Positions 39,174-48,340 of a stretch of DNA of 64,000 nt are shown piece after piece. Below the pieces are notes generated by a model, which was not told the origin of the DNA, did no database searches, and was given only the letters and a program-made list of their open reading frames with translations. The stretch spans positions 1 through 64,000 of the forward strand of contig CAVPQU010000014.1 in assembly GCA_963707665.1 (NCBI GenBank), written 5' to 3'. The position numbers and the translations under genes are program-made. Each line of letters opens with the position of its first letter. Position 1 is the first letter of the stretch. This DNA is from DATJCV01 sp963707665 (GTDB lineage: Bacteria; Pseudomonadota; Gammaproteobacteria; Burkholderiales; Burkholderiaceae_D).

Positions 39174-40271
39174 ATGAATGTCGAGGATTTCTATAAGGAC
39201 GCGCTGGCGCAACGCGGTTTCAGCACCGATGAAGCCCAGTTGCGCGCGGTGGCGCGGCTACAGCGCGCCTATGATGAATGGGTCGCCTTCAAGGCGCGCC
39301 GGGGCACTGCGTTCAAGCGCCTGATCAATCGCCCCGAGGTGCCGCGTGGCGTGTACTTGTGGGGCGGGGTGGGGCGCGGCAAGTCCTTCCTGATGGACAG
39401 TTTTTATTCCGTGGTGCCGGTGGTGCGCAAGACACGCGTGCATTTCCATGAATTCATGCGCGCGGTGCATGCGCAGCTGGACGAGTTGAAGGGCGTGGCC
39501 GACCCGCTGGACCAGGTGGCGTTGCGGATTGCAAAGAAATACCGGCTGATCTGTTTCGATGAGTTTCACGTGTCCGACATTGCCGACGCGATGATCCTCT
39601 ACAATCTGTTGCGGGCGCTGTTCGATCGCGGCGTCAGCTTCATGATGACTTCCAACTACGAGCCCGATACGCTTTACCCGGACGGCCTGCATCGCGACCG
39701 CATGCTGCCGACAATCGCCTTGCTGAAGGAACGGCTGGACATCCTGAATGTCGATGCCGGCATCGATTATCGCCAGCAAGTGCTGGAGCGCATGCAGGTG
39801 TATCACATGCCACTCGGGGCGCAGGCGGATCGCGCTTTGCGCCATGCATTTGCCAGCATCGCCGATACTGCCGACGAAGACCCGCGGATTCACATAGAAT
39901 CGCGAGAAATCAGGGCGTTGCGACGCGCCGGTGGCGTGATCTGGTTCGACTTCGCCACCTTGTGCGGCGGGCCGCGCTCGCAAAACGATTATCTGGAAAT
40001 TGCCAGCCGTTTCCATACCGTGATCCTGTCGGGGATTCCAGCCATGTCGGCCGCGATGTCGAGTCCGGCGCGGCGTTTCACCTGGCTGATCGATGTACTG
40101 TATGACTGCAAGATCAAGCTGGTCATGTCGGCAGAAGTCGCGCCGGCAGAGTTGTATACAGAAGGAATACTGGCCAACGAATTTCATCGCACCGTGTCGC
40201 GCATCATGGAGATGCAGTCGCGCGAATACATGCAAGCCGAGCGGCGCGGTGCCTTGGCCGCGCTGGCTTGA
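39174..40271 (+). CDS. zapE: AFG1/ZapE-family ATPase
   Basis: An ATPase of about 365 residues related to E. coli ZapE (cell-division ATPase at the Z-ring) and mitochondrial AFG1/LACE1. Walker A is GGVGRGKS at residues 64-71 (YLWGGVGRGKSFLMDSFY), Walker B is LICFDEFHVSDIADAM, and sensor 1 is MMTSNYEPDTLYPDGL. The ATG at 39174 starts the conserved sequence; an upstream in-frame start at 39102 does not. Its place directly after odhA-odhB-lpdA is conserved in Burkholderiales. Confidence 0.92.
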   Translation: MNVEDFYKDALAQRGFSTDEAQLRAVARLQRAYDEWVAFKARRGTAFKRLINRPEVPRGVYLWGGVGRGKSFLMDSFYSVVPVVRKTRVHFHEFMRAVHAQLDELKGVADPLDQVALRIAKKYRLICFDEFHVSDIADAMILYNLLRALFDRGVSFMMTSNYEPDTLYPDGLHRDRMLPTIALLKERLDILNVDAGIDYRQQVLERMQVYHMPLGAQADRALRHAFASIADTADEDPRIHIESREIRALRRAGGVIWFDFATLCGGPRSQNDYLEIASRFHTVILSGIPAMSAAMSSPARRFTWLIDVLYDCKIKLVMSAEVAPAELYTEGILANEFHRTVSRIMEMQSREYMQAERRGALAALA

Positions 40272-40311
40272 CGGCACGGAACCCTGACCGCAGACACTAT
40301 CTAGGATTCGC

Positions 40312-41100
40312 ATGCAACGTCACCCCGCTCTTGTCGTTTGCGCTCCCGCTACTACTTCTCGCCGCCGTGCGGCCGGCGTTCTGGCGCTCATGCTGATGCT
40401 GGCCGGCTCGCCGTCCGGGTTCGCGCAGGCCGATGACGTAGCAGCTTGGGCGGCACGCCACAACGCAGAAAAGATCCAGTCGGCCGACCAGGCCGAGCAA
40501 ATCCTGCAGGAGGGTGAAGCGCTGCGGCAGCAGGTCGAGGCACGTTACCTGGCGCAGCAGAACGAATGCTACGATCGTTTCTTTGTCTCGTCCTGTCTGG
40601 AAAAAGCCGCCGAGCAGCATCGCGGGGCGCTGGAACGGATTCGTCCGCTGGAAATCGAGGCCAATGTCTGGAAGCGCCGCACCAAGGTAGAAGAACGCGA
40701 CCGCAACCTGGAGCTGCAGCGCGAGCACGATCAGGAAGAGGCCCGGCAGCGTGCCGAACAGCAGCGGCAGCGGCAGGCTGAAACTGCGGAAAAAATGCAG
40801 CGCAAGGCGCAAGAAGGGCAAGCTGCCGTGGAAAAAAGCCGGCTGCACGAAGGCGAGGCCGACCGGCGCGCCGCCGAGCACGCTGCGCGACTGAAACAAC
40901 GGGAACAGGACGAAGCCGCGAAGGCGGGCGAGCGCGCCAAGAACATTGCCGAATACGAACAAAAGAAGCGTGAATCGGAGGCACGGCAGCGCGAAATAGC
41001 GGCTGACAAAGCGGAAAAAGCCCGTCAGAAGGCGGCCAAGCAAAAGGCCGCCGGCGCGGCACCGTCGGCGCCAGCCGCCACGGTGCCCGACAAGCCCTAA
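40312..41100 (+). CDS. Exported coiled-coil protein with CYxxF..SC motif
   Basis: A 262-residue exported protein. An N-terminal signal region (VLALMLMLAGSPSGFAQA) is followed by ARYLAQQNECYDRFFVSSCL, where the two Cys could form a disulfide. A long, highly charged helical coiled coil (Glu/Gln/Arg/Lys-rich, residues about 120-245) and an Ala/Pro tail complete it. Similar proteins occur in Burkholderiales without known function. It is co-oriented with zapE 40 bp away. The name is descriptive only. Confidence 0.65.
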   Translation: MQRHPALVVCAPATTSRRRAAGVLALMLMLAGSPSGFAQADDVAAWAARHNAEKIQSADQAEQILQEGEALRQQVEARYLAQQNECYDRFFVSSCLEKAAEQHRGALERIRPLEIEANVWKRRTKVEERDRNLELQREHDQEEARQRAEQQRQRQAETAEKMQRKAQEGQAAVEKSRLHEGEADRRAAEHAARLKQREQDEAAKAGERAKNIAEYEQKKRESEARQREIAADKAEKARQKAAKQKAAGAAPSAPAATVPDKP

Positions 41101-41148
41101 GCGCCAAGCAGTGGCAGGGGTGCAGAGCGGCGCACCCAGGCGCTGGCG

Positions 41149-41955
41149 TTAAACCGCGCGCCGCATTTTCTTGGCGGTATAGTTCCTTTCTTCCTGCGGC
41201 GGCACCACCAGCTTGACGATGGCGAAGGTGCAATTGTCGGCGGCACTGCCGGCGGCGCGCTCGCGTGCTTTCCGGACCAGCATTTCGGCGGCGTCGCGCG
41301 GCGAATTCATGGCGATGGCGGCGCCCAGCTCGGGCTCGCTGAAATAATGCCAGAGGCCGTCCGAACACAGCAGGAAATGATCGCCCGGGCGCAGCCCGCG
41401 ATGGCGGCCGATCGTCACATACGGCTCCTGCGTGCCGGAGCCAAGCACGTTGACCAGCACATTCGACAGGCGATGGTTTTTGGCCTGCTCGCGCGTCAGC
41501 TTGCCATCGGTGACCAGTTGCTCGACGTAGGAATGGTCGATCGTATGCTGGATAAAATTCGGCCCTTCGAAACGATACAGCCGGGAGTCGCCGACATGGG
41601 CCCAGATCGCCTCCTTGTCGGGAGTCAGGACCAGCACCACCATCGTGCTGTGCGGCTCTTTCTCCGCCGACAAGCCCGATAGCTTGATGATGGTGTGGGT
41701 ATCGCGGGCAATGGTGTGCAGCATGTCCTCGATGCGGTCGGTCAGCGGCGAGAACGACTCGAACGCCTGGCGCGCCGAACGGACCACCTGTTCGGCCGCC
41801 AATGCGCCGCCGCTCTTGCCGCCCATGCCGTCCGCCAGCACGGCCATCATGTAGCCGGGCGCTTTCGGTGCGGCCAGCAAGGCCACCCGGTCCTGCTGCT
41901 CCTCGCGGTCACCGATATGCTGGCCGGTGCCGGCTTCGATCTTGTATTGGCTCAT
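41149..41955 (-). CDS. PP2C-family serine/threonine phosphatase
   Basis: A 268-residue metal-dependent phosphatase of the PP2C (Stp1-like) family. Metal-binding motifs: GDREEQQDR (18-22 region), LADGMGGKSGG at 40-50, WAHVGDSRLYRFEG, LLCSDGLWHYF and ADNCTFAIVKL near the C-terminus. There is no membrane segment. No partner kinase is adjacent, unlike many stp-stk pairs, so its substrate is unknown. It is convergent with the coiled-coil gene and divergent from the DUF465 gene. Confidence 0.9.
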   Translation of the reverse strand: MSQYKIEAGTGQHIGDREEQQDRVALLAAPKAPGYMMAVLADGMGGKSGGALAAEQVVRSARQAFESFSPLTDRIEDMLHTIARDTHTIIKLSGLSAEKEPHSTMVVLVLTPDKEAIWAHVGDSRLYRFEGPNFIQHTIDHSYVEQLVTDGKLTREQAKNHRLSNVLVNVLGSGTQEPYVTIGRHRGLRPGDHFLLCSDGLWHYFSEPELGAAIAMNSPRDAAEMLVRKARERAAGSAADNCTFAIVKLVVPPQEERNYTAKKMRRAV

Positions 41956-42067
41956 TCGTCTGGGTAGATTAAACTGCGCTGTGTATAGAATAGCGGCAAC
42001 GAATCATTGTACGCAATCGGGCGGCAGATGATCTTGCCAATATCGGCACCCGTGCCGCAAAGGTCCA

Positions 42068-42268
42068 ATGATCGCTCCCGAAGACATCCAGCGCCGCATC
42101 ATCGAACTCGAGGTGGAGCATCGCGACCTGGATGCCGTGATTCAGGTGCTGGTGCAAGACCTGGCGCATGACCAGCTGCAGTTGCGGCGCCTGAAAAAAC
42201 GCAAGCTGCAACTGAAGGATCATATTACTTTGCTAAAGATGCAATTGATTCCCGATACACCGGCCTGA
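42068..42268 (+). CDS. DUF465 (YdcH-like) small protein
   Basis: A 66-residue all-helical protein of the YdcH/DUF465 family. Two amphipathic helices, IIELEVEHRDLDAVIQVL and LQLRRLKKRKLQLKDHITLL, give the usual EHRxLD ... LKKxKLxLKDxI pattern. Function unknown. It lies 55 bp before the dinG start and is probably co-transcribed with it. Confidence 0.82.
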   Translation: MIAPEDIQRRIIELEVEHRDLDAVIQVLVQDLAHDQLQLRRLKKRKLQLKDHITLLKMQLIPDTPA

Positions 42269-42322
42269 ACCCGATCCCGCCGCGCACATGGGTACGCCTG
42301 ACTTCTGACCATTCCCGCCATT

Positions 42323-44368
42323 TTGACCGCCGACACTCCCGCTACTCCCACTACTTCCGCTGCTCCCACTACTGAGCCAGGCGTCCATGACGCCGAGATT
42401 GAACGGCTGTTCGGCGCCACTGGCGCCCTCGGGCAGGCGGTTGGCAACTATCGTCCACGGCCATCGCAGACGGAAATGGCGAAGGCCATCGCCGCCGCGA
42501 TTGCCGGCCAGACGACGCTGATTGCCGAAGCCGGCACCGGCACCGGCAAGACCTTTGCCTATCTGGTTCCGGCGCTGCTGTGGGGCGGCAAGGCGATCAT
42601 CTCCACCGGCACCAAGAACCTGCAGGACCAGTTGTATCTGCGCGACATTCCAACTGTACGCCAGGCGCTGAATGCGCCGGTGTCGGTGGCCTTGCTGAAA
42701 GGGCGGGCCAATTATGTGTGCCATTACCACCTGGAGCGCACGCTGCAGAACGGCCGCCTGACCTCGCGCGAGGATGTCGGCTATTTGCGCGAAATTTCCC
42801 GCTTCATCAAGACCACCAGCTCGGGCGACAAGGCGGAACTGTCGAAGGTGCCGGAAAATGCGCTGATCTGGAATCTGGTGACCTCGACGCGCGACACCTG
42901 CCTCGGCGCCGAATGCCCGTATTACCAGGATTGCTTCGTGATGAAGGCGCGCAAGGAGGCACAGCAGGCCGACGTGGTGGTCGTCAATCACCACCTGTTC
43001 TTCGCTGATGTCGCGCTCAAGGATACTGGCGTCGCCGAGTTGCTGCCGTCGGCCAACACCATCATCTTCGATGAGGCGCACCAGTTGCCGGATACCGCCA
43101 CCCTGTTTTTCGGCGACACCGTCTCGACCTCGCAAGTGCTGGAGCTGTGCCGCGACGTGCTGGCCGAAGGGCTGTCGCATGCGCGCGACGGCGCCGATTG
43201 GGGCGCGCTGGTGCTGGCGGTCGAGCGTGGCGCACGCGAGCTGCGGCTGGCATTTCCGCAAGACGTGGTGCGGCTGGCGGTGAACCAGATTGCCGCGTCC
43301 AGCGCCTTTTTCGGCGCGCTGGAAACCCTGAAGACGGAATTGAAAAACCTGCTGGCGGTGCTGGAGAAGCAGGCCGAACGCGCCGAGACGATTGAGCAAT
43401 GCCGCACCCGCGCGATCGAGCTGGCGGCGCGGCTGGACGACTGGAATCGGCCATCCGCGGCAGCCGGCACTGCGGCGGAAGAACGGGTGCAATGGGTCGA
43501 GGCATTCACCGCCTCGCTGCAATTGCACCAGACGCCGCTGTCGATCGCGCCGATCTTCAGCAAGCAGCGCGAAGGCGTGCCGCGCGCCTGGATTTTTACT
43601 TCGGCGACGCTGGCGGTCAAAAACAATTTCAGCCACTACACCGCGCAGATGGGGCTGGCGGACGAACCTGCGCAGTCCTGGCCCAGCCCGTTCGACTACC
43701 AGCAGCAAGGCCTGCTGTACGTGCCGCAAAACCTGCCGGCGCCGAATTCGCTGGACTATACCGACGCCGTAGTCGATGCCGCGTTGCCGGTGATCGAGGC
43801 GGCCGGCGGCCGCACGTTTTTACTGTGCACCACGATGCGCGCGGTGCAGCGCGCGGCGCAACGCCTGCGCGACGAATTTGCCGAGCGCCAGTGGCCGTTT
43901 CCGCTGCTGGTGCAGGGCGATGCCGGCCGCACCGAGTTGCTGGAGCGTTTCCGCACGGCCGGCAACGGCGTGCTGATCGGCAGCCAGAGTTTCTGGGAAG
44001 GCGTGGACGTGCGCGGCGACGCGCTGTCGGTGGTGGTCATCGACAAGCTGCCGTTTGCGCCGCCCGACGACCCGGTGCTGGCAGCCCGGATCGAACTGAT
44101 GCAAAAAAATGGCTTGAACGGCTTCATGCACCACCAGTTGCCGGAAGCGATCATCAACCTGAAGCAGGGCGCAGGGCGCCTGATTCGCGACGAAACCGAT
44201 CGCGGCGTGTTGATGATTTGCGATCCGCGCCTGATTTCAAAAGGCTACGGCAAGCGCATCTGGCAAAGCTTGCCGCCCTTCACGCGTACCCGCGAAATTA
44301 CAACGGTGCAGGCTTTCTTAGGGCAGGAAGAAAGGGCTGGCGCACCATTGGCGACGCAAGCTTGTTAA
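42323..44368 (+). CDS. dinG: ATP-dependent helicase, DinG/YoaA family
   Basis: A 681-residue superfamily 2 XPD-like DNA helicase with an iron-sulfur domain. Walker A is IAEAGTGTGKTFAYLVPALL. The four cluster cysteines lie in YVCHYHL and DTCLGAECPYYQDCF. DEAH box: IIFDEAHQLPD. Motifs V/VI: GSQSFWEGVDVRGDALSVV and LKQGAGRLIRDETDRG. The start appears to be TTG at 42323, since no ATG precedes the conserved region; the first 20 residues are a Thr/Ala/Pro-rich low-complexity leader. It acts in DNA repair and R-loop or G-quadruplex removal in relatives. Confidence 0.92.
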   Translation: MTADTPATPTTSAAPTTEPGVHDAEIERLFGATGALGQAVGNYRPRPSQTEMAKAIAAAIAGQTTLIAEAGTGTGKTFAYLVPALLWGGKAIISTGTKNLQDQLYLRDIPTVRQALNAPVSVALLKGRANYVCHYHLERTLQNGRLTSREDVGYLREISRFIKTTSSGDKAELSKVPENALIWNLVTSTRDTCLGAECPYYQDCFVMKARKEAQQADVVVVNHHLFFADVALKDTGVAELLPSANTIIFDEAHQLPDTATLFFGDTVSTSQVLELCRDVLAEGLSHARDGADWGALVLAVERGARELRLAFPQDVVRLAVNQIAASSAFFGALETLKTELKNLLAVLEKQAERAETIEQCRTRAIELAARLDDWNRPSAAAGTAAEERVQWVEAFTASLQLHQTPLSIAPIFSKQREGVPRAWIFTSATLAVKNNFSHYTAQMGLADEPAQSWPSPFDYQQQGLLYVPQNLPAPNSLDYTDAVVDAALPVIEAAGGRTFLLCTTMRAVQRAAQRLRDEFAERQWPFPLLVQGDAGRTELLERFRTAGNGVLIGSQSFWEGVDVRGDALSVVVIDKLPFAPPDDPVLAARIELMQKNGLNGFMHHQLPEAIINLKQGAGRLIRDETDRGVLMICDPRLISKGYGKRIWQSLPPFTRTREITTVQAFLGQEERAGAPLATQAC

Positions 44369-44370
44369 CA

Positions 44371-44430
44371 GGAGTATAGGCCGTATTGGAATGTATTTAT
44401 TCCGTAATTTGTCGCCATCATAGGGAGTAT
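44371..44430 (-). repeat. 60-bp ATACTCC-pair element, copy 5
   Basis: Exact ATACTCC heptamers on the minus strand at 44424-44430 and 44371-44377, 53 bp apart, with CGGA at inner position 20. It starts two bases after the dinG stop and ends within the 5' edge of the PilZ remnant. Confidence 0.82.
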
Positions 44431-44609
44431 GTGAAATTGACCAGTCGCGATCGGCCCTCTTCCTGAAGGTAATCCTGCGCTCGGTGATGCCGGCCAGCGA
44501 AGATGGCGGCGACTTGCGGCATGGCCTCGAGTTCGTCGAAGTGTCGACGCGCGAACGCCTGATCCTGAGCGCGTTCGTGCATCAGACCCTGGTCGACCAA
44601 CTGGCTTAG
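44424..44609 (+). pseudogene. 3' remnant of a PilZ-domain gene
   Basis: An open stretch of 61 codons without a start codon, ending at TAG 44609. It encodes LFLKVILRSVMPASEDGG...HGLEFVEVSTRERLILSAFV..TLVDQ. GLEFVEVSTRERLILSAFV resembles the end of PilZ (cyclic-di-GMP-binding) domains, where a GxxFxxL/V strand leads into the last helix. The 5' part of the gene is missing and an in-frame TAG lies just upstream at 44421. The remnant begins exactly where copy 5 of the ATACTCC element ends, so loss of the 5' part may be linked to that element. Confidence 0.45.
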
Positions 44610-44676
44610 CCGGTCTGGCACGGGGACTCAGGCTGCGCTGCGCCCGTGCCCAAACATGGGAAGGAGCCGGATCGGT

Positions 44677-45657
44677 TCAGCGCTGCGGCTGGATCACGAT
44701 CTTGCCGGTCACCTTGCGCGCCGCCATGTCGTTCAAGGCCTGGGGCGTCTCGGCCAGCGCGTAGCGGCCGGAGATATGCGGCTTGATCTTTCCTTCCGCC
44801 AGCCAGCCCATCAATTCCCGCATCGCGGCCAGATTGGCCTTCGGTTCGCGGCGCGCGAACTCGCCCCAGAACACGCCAACCAGCGAGGCGCCTTTGAGCA
44901 GCGTCAGGTTCAGCGGCAGCTTCGGAATTTCGCCGTTGGCAAAGCCGACCACCAGGTAGCGGCCGCGCCAGCCGATCGAGCGGAACGCCGGTTCCGCATA
45001 GACGCCGCCGACCGGATCGTAGATCACGTCCGGGCCCTTGCCGTCGGTGGCGGCCTTGATCGCCTCGCGCAGATCTTGGGTACTGTAGTTGATGGTGGCG
45101 TCGGCGCCATGCGCCTTGCACACATCCAGCTTGTCGTCAGTGGAGGCGGCGGCGATCACGCGCGCACCCAGCGCCTTGCCGATTTCGATCGCCGCCAGAC
45201 CAACGCCGCCGGCCGCACCCAGCACCAGCATGGTTTCGCCCGCCTTCAATTGAGCGCGGTCCACTACCGCATGATGCGACGTGCCGTAGGTGAGGGTGAT
45301 GGCGGCGGCGGTATCGAAATCCATCCCGGGCGGCATCGGCATCACAGCCGCGGCGGCGGCTACCACTTGCTGTGCGAAGGCGCCGTTGCCGATGAAGGCG
45401 ATCACGCGGTCACCCTGCTTGACGTGGGTGACGCCGTCGCCGACCGCGCGTACCACGCCGGCCAGTTCGCTGCCCGGCGTGAATGGCAACTCGGGTTTAA
45501 ACTGATATTTGTTCTGGATGATCAGGACATCGGGGAAATTCACGCCGGCGGCATGCACGTCGATGCTGACCTGGCCCGCTGCCGGTACCGGTTCCGGCAG
45601 TTCTTCCACGGTCAGCGTATCGGGTAAGCCCCAAGCCTTGCAGATAATCGCTTTCAT
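44677..45657 (-). CDS. NADPH:quinone oxidoreductase (zinc-independent MDR family)
   Basis: A 326-residue medium-chain dehydrogenase/reductase of the quinone-oxidoreductase type. N-terminal GroES-like domain (MKAIICKAWGLPDTLTVEEL, then GVNFPDVLIIQNKYQFKPELPFTPGSELAGVV). The NADPH motif is LVLGAAGGVGLAAIEIGKALGA. Zinc-ligand cysteines of alcohol dehydrogenases are absent. It ends 68 bp from the PilZ remnant and is divergent from surE. The physiological substrate, whether a quinone or an electrophilic enone, is unknown. Confidence 0.9.
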   Translation of the reverse strand: MKAIICKAWGLPDTLTVEELPEPVPAAGQVSIDVHAAGVNFPDVLIIQNKYQFKPELPFTPGSELAGVVRAVGDGVTHVKQGDRVIAFIGNGAFAQQVVAAAAAVMPMPPGMDFDTAAAITLTYGTSHHAVVDRAQLKAGETMLVLGAAGGVGLAAIEIGKALGARVIAAASTDDKLDVCKAHGADATINYSTQDLREAIKAATDGKGPDVIYDPVGGVYAEPAFRSIGWRGRYLVVGFANGEIPKLPLNLTLLKGASLVGVFWGEFARREPKANLAAMRELMGWLAEGKIKPHISGRYALAETPQALNDMAARKVTGKIVIQPQR

Positions 45658-45781
45658 ATTGTCTCCAAAAAATACTGCATCGATGCCGCATAAAAAAGAA
45701 CGATCGTTTGATTTAATGATTATGCCGCAAATGTGTCGCCTGCAACCGGAGCACAGAGATTGCTTCGGGTAAAATCCCGGT

Positions 45782-46519
45782 ATGAAAATCCTGATCAGTA
45801 ACGATGACGGCTATCTGGCCCCGGGTCTCATCGCGCTGGCCGACGCCATGGCGTCGATTGCGGACATCGTGGTGGTGGCGCCGGACCGCAACTGCTCCGG
45901 CTGCTCCAATTCGCTGACGCTGGAGCGGCCGCTGTCCGTGTATCGTGCCGAAAACGGCTTCTACTTCATTAACGGCACGCCGTCCGATTGCGTGCACGTG
46001 GCCTTGACCGGCTTGCTGATCGACACGCCCGACCTGGTGGTTTCCGGCATCAATCAAGGGCAGAACATGGGCGACGATACCCTGTATTCCGGCACGGTGG
46101 CGGCGGCAACCGAGGCCTTCCTGTTCGGAATCCCGGCGATCGCATTTTCGCAGGTGGAGAAGGGTTGGAGCGAACTGGATGCGGCCGCCAAAAAAGCCCG
46201 TGATATCGTCCTGCGCCGCTTCGACAACCTGCAAAAGCCGTATTTGCTGAACGTGAATATCCCTAATCTGCCCTACGCTGAACTGAAGGAGCCGCTGGTA
46301 ACGCGACTCGGGCGCCGCCATGTGTCGAATGGCGTGATCAAAGCCCAGGATCCGCGCGGCAACGACATTTACTGGATCGGCCCCAGCGGTGTCGCCCGCG
46401 ACGGCGCCGCCGGGACTGACTTCCATGCGGTCGTCGAGGGCCATGTCTCGATCACGCCGCTGCAGGTGGATCTGACGCACAACGGACAGCTGGCTGCTTT
46501 GCGGAAAGACCTGGCATGA
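45782..46519 (+). CDS. surE: 5'/3'-nucleotidase SurE
   Basis: SurE, 245 residues, dephosphorylates nucleoside monophosphates in stationary-phase survival. The metal site MKILISNDDGYLAPG holds the Asp pair 8-9, the phosphate loop is APDRNCSGCSNSLTL, and VSGINQGQNMGDDTLYSGTV carries the conserved Asn. It overlaps pcm by 4 bp (ATGA) at the head of surE-pcm-nlpD-rpoS. Confidence 0.95.
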   Translation: MKILISNDDGYLAPGLIALADAMASIADIVVVAPDRNCSGCSNSLTLERPLSVYRAENGFYFINGTPSDCVHVALTGLLIDTPDLVVSGINQGQNMGDDTLYSGTVAAATEAFLFGIPAIAFSQVEKGWSELDAAAKKARDIVLRRFDNLQKPYLLNVNIPNLPYAELKEPLVTRLGRRHVSNGVIKAQDPRGNDIYWIGPSGVARDGAAGTDFHAVVEGHVSITPLQVDLTHNGQLAALRKDLA

Positions 46520-47373
46520 ATCAGAAGTCCCGGCGTTTTCCATTGCCGCTGTCATCGGTGGTCGACAGTCCGGGCGGGACGAATGCCCGGGCGACGGGCC
46601 ATCGCGTGACGGCGACGCCGCAAACGGCGACGCGCAATGCAGCGCTGGACTTGGCGCGCGGCAGCCGGGACAAATTGCCGCCGAAAACGGCGCCGGCAGC
46701 AGCAGTGCTATCCATTATGCGGCCGCCGCCGCTGGTGTCGGATGCGGTGCGCAAGGCGATGGTGAACCGGATCGCGCAGCAAGGGGTGCGCGACGCGACG
46801 GTGCTGGCAGCGATGGAGGCGGTGCCGCGCCATCTATTCATCGAGCCGGCATTGGTTGGCCAGGCATATATCGATGCGTCCTTGCCGATCGGCTACCAGC
46901 AGACCATTTCCCAGCCGTATATCGTGGCGCGCATGATCGAAGTGCTGCGCGACAACCAGCAGGGCGGCCGCCTGGAGCGGGTGCTGGAGATCGGCACCGG
47001 CTGCGGTTATCAGGCGGCGGTGCTGGCACGGGTAGCGGCAGACGTGTATTCCATCGAGCGCGTCAAGCCCTTGCACGAACTCGCCAAAACCAATCTGCGA
47101 CCGATGCGGATCCCCAATATTCGCCTGCATTATGGCGATGGTATGCTTGGCCTGCCGCAAGCGGCCCCGTTCGACGGTATCATTCTGGCTGCGGCCGGAC
47201 TGCATGTGCCGCCAGCGCTATTGGAGCAACTTTCGATCGGCGGCCGACTGGTGGCGCCGGTGGGCGCCACGCGCCAGATGCTGGAGCTGGTGGTGCGGGT
47301 CAGCAAATCCGAATGGCGCCGCGAAACGCTCGAACACTGTCATTTTGTACCGCTTTGCGGCGGTACTGTCTGA
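46516..47373 (+). CDS. pcm: Protein-L-isoaspartate O-methyltransferase
   Basis: Pcm, 285 residues, repairs isoaspartyl damage with SAM. The catalytic core begins near residue 70 (VRKAMVNRIAQQGVRDATVL) and includes PIGYQQTISQPYIVARM and the SAM motif VLEIGTGCGYQAAVLARVA. The first 65 residues are an unconserved Arg/Pro/Ala-rich extension seen in several Burkholderiales; a later start is possible but the overlap with surE supports this one. Confidence 0.93.
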   Translation: MNQKSRRFPLPLSSVVDSPGGTNARATGHRVTATPQTATRNAALDLARGSRDKLPPKTAPAAAVLSIMRPPPLVSDAVRKAMVNRIAQQGVRDATVLAAMEAVPRHLFIEPALVGQAYIDASLPIGYQQTISQPYIVARMIEVLRDNQQGGRLERVLEIGTGCGYQAAVLARVAADVYSIERVKPLHELAKTNLRPMRIPNIRLHYGDGMLGLPQAAPFDGIILAAAGLHVPPALLEQLSIGGRLVAPVGATRQMLELVVRVSKSEWRRETLEHCHFVPLCGGTV

Positions 47374-47407
47374 TTAAACAAGGTTGGTCCAATCAAGATT
47401 TGAGCCT

Positions 47408-48340
47408 ATGGGAATGACTAAAATTCGCTTGATATGCATGACTGCGTTGCTGGCTATGCTGGCCGCGTGCAGCGTCACCCCGCGCAAACCGGCGCCGGTG
47501 ATCGATCGCACACCAGGCGCCAGCGCGGCGCCAACTCCCGCGCAAGCGGCCGGACGCGGTTATTACACGGTGAAAAAAGGCGATACCTTGTACCGGATCG
47601 CGCTCGAATTTGGCCAGAGTTCACGCGATATTGTTGTTTGGAACAATCTGGCGAATGCCAATGACATCAAGGTTGACCAGGTATTGCGGGTGCTGCCGCC
47701 AGACGCCGCGCCGGCGCCAGCCGGGGTACAGGTAGGCAGCGTGGCGGCCGGCTCGGGCATCGAAGTGCGACCCTTGGGCGCCGCCCCGGCGCGCGCCACC
47801 AGCGCGCCGCATGGTGCTGAAGTTGCCAACAAGAGCGGGCCGTCGGGCGACAAGAAGCCTTACTCGGAAGCGACATTGGCCGAAATGCAAAAACCGGATA
47901 GCAGCAGCAGTACAGCGGCGGCTGCACCTGCCAAAAGCACCGACAGTGCGGCCCCTCTGGTTGATGTGGATGACGAAGGAGTTGCCTGGATCTGGCCCAC
48001 CGACGGCAAAGTTGTCGCCGGGTTTGATGACGGCAAGAAAGGCATCGATATTGCCGGCAAGCTTGGCCAGCAAATCCTGGCGGCCGGCGCCGGCAAAGTC
48101 ATGTATGCCGGCAGCGGTATCCGCGGCTACGGCAACCTGGTCATCATCAAACACACTAATAATCTGCTGTCCGCCTACGCGCACAATAAAACCATCCTGG
48201 TGAAAGAAGGTCAGACCATCACCAAGGGGCAAAAAATTGCCGAAATGGGCAATTCCGATGCCAATGCGGTGAAATTGCATTTTGAAATTCGGCGCCAGGG
48301 CAAACCGGTCGATCCAGCGAAATTTCTGCCGAAGCGTTGA
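47408..48340 (+). CDS. nlpD: NlpD-type LysM/M23 lipoprotein
   Basis: An amidase-activator lipoprotein of about 310 residues. Lipobox MLAAC (Cys near residue 20), one LysM domain (YYTVKKGDTLYRIALEFGQS ... DQVLRVLPP), an Ala/Ser linker, and a C-terminal LytM (M23) domain (KGIDIAGKLGQQILAAGAG ... VKLHFEIRRQGKPVDP). The first zinc-ligand His is replaced (GIDIAG), as in NlpD proteins that activate AmiC rather than cut peptidoglycan. Sits between pcm and rpoS, the classic arrangement. In relatives the rpoS promoter lies within nlpD. Confidence 0.92.
   Translation: MGMTKIRLICMTALLAMLAACSVTPRKPAPVIDRTPGASAAPTPAQAAGRGYYTVKKGDTLYRIALEFGQSSRDIVVWNNLANANDIKVDQVLRVLPPDAAPAPAGVQVGSVAAGSGIEVRPLGAAPARATSAPHGAEVANKSGPSGDKKPYSEATLAEMQKPDSSSSTAAAAPAKSTDSAAPLVDVDDEGVAWIWPTDGKVVAGFDDGKKGIDIAGKLGQQILAAGAGKVMYAGSGIRGYGNLVIIKHTNNLLSAYAHNKTILVKEGQTITKGQKIAEMGNSDANAVKLHFEIRRQGKPVDPAKFLPKR

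Noticed and set aside
44418..44621. A 67-codon - strand frame near the quinone oxidoreductase gene
   Set aside because: The opposite strand gives the better PilZ-like match; this frame has no recognisable family.
45672..45678. ATACTGC between the quinone oxidoreductase gene and surE as an element half
   Set aside because: No heptamer-like partner at 53 bp in either direction.
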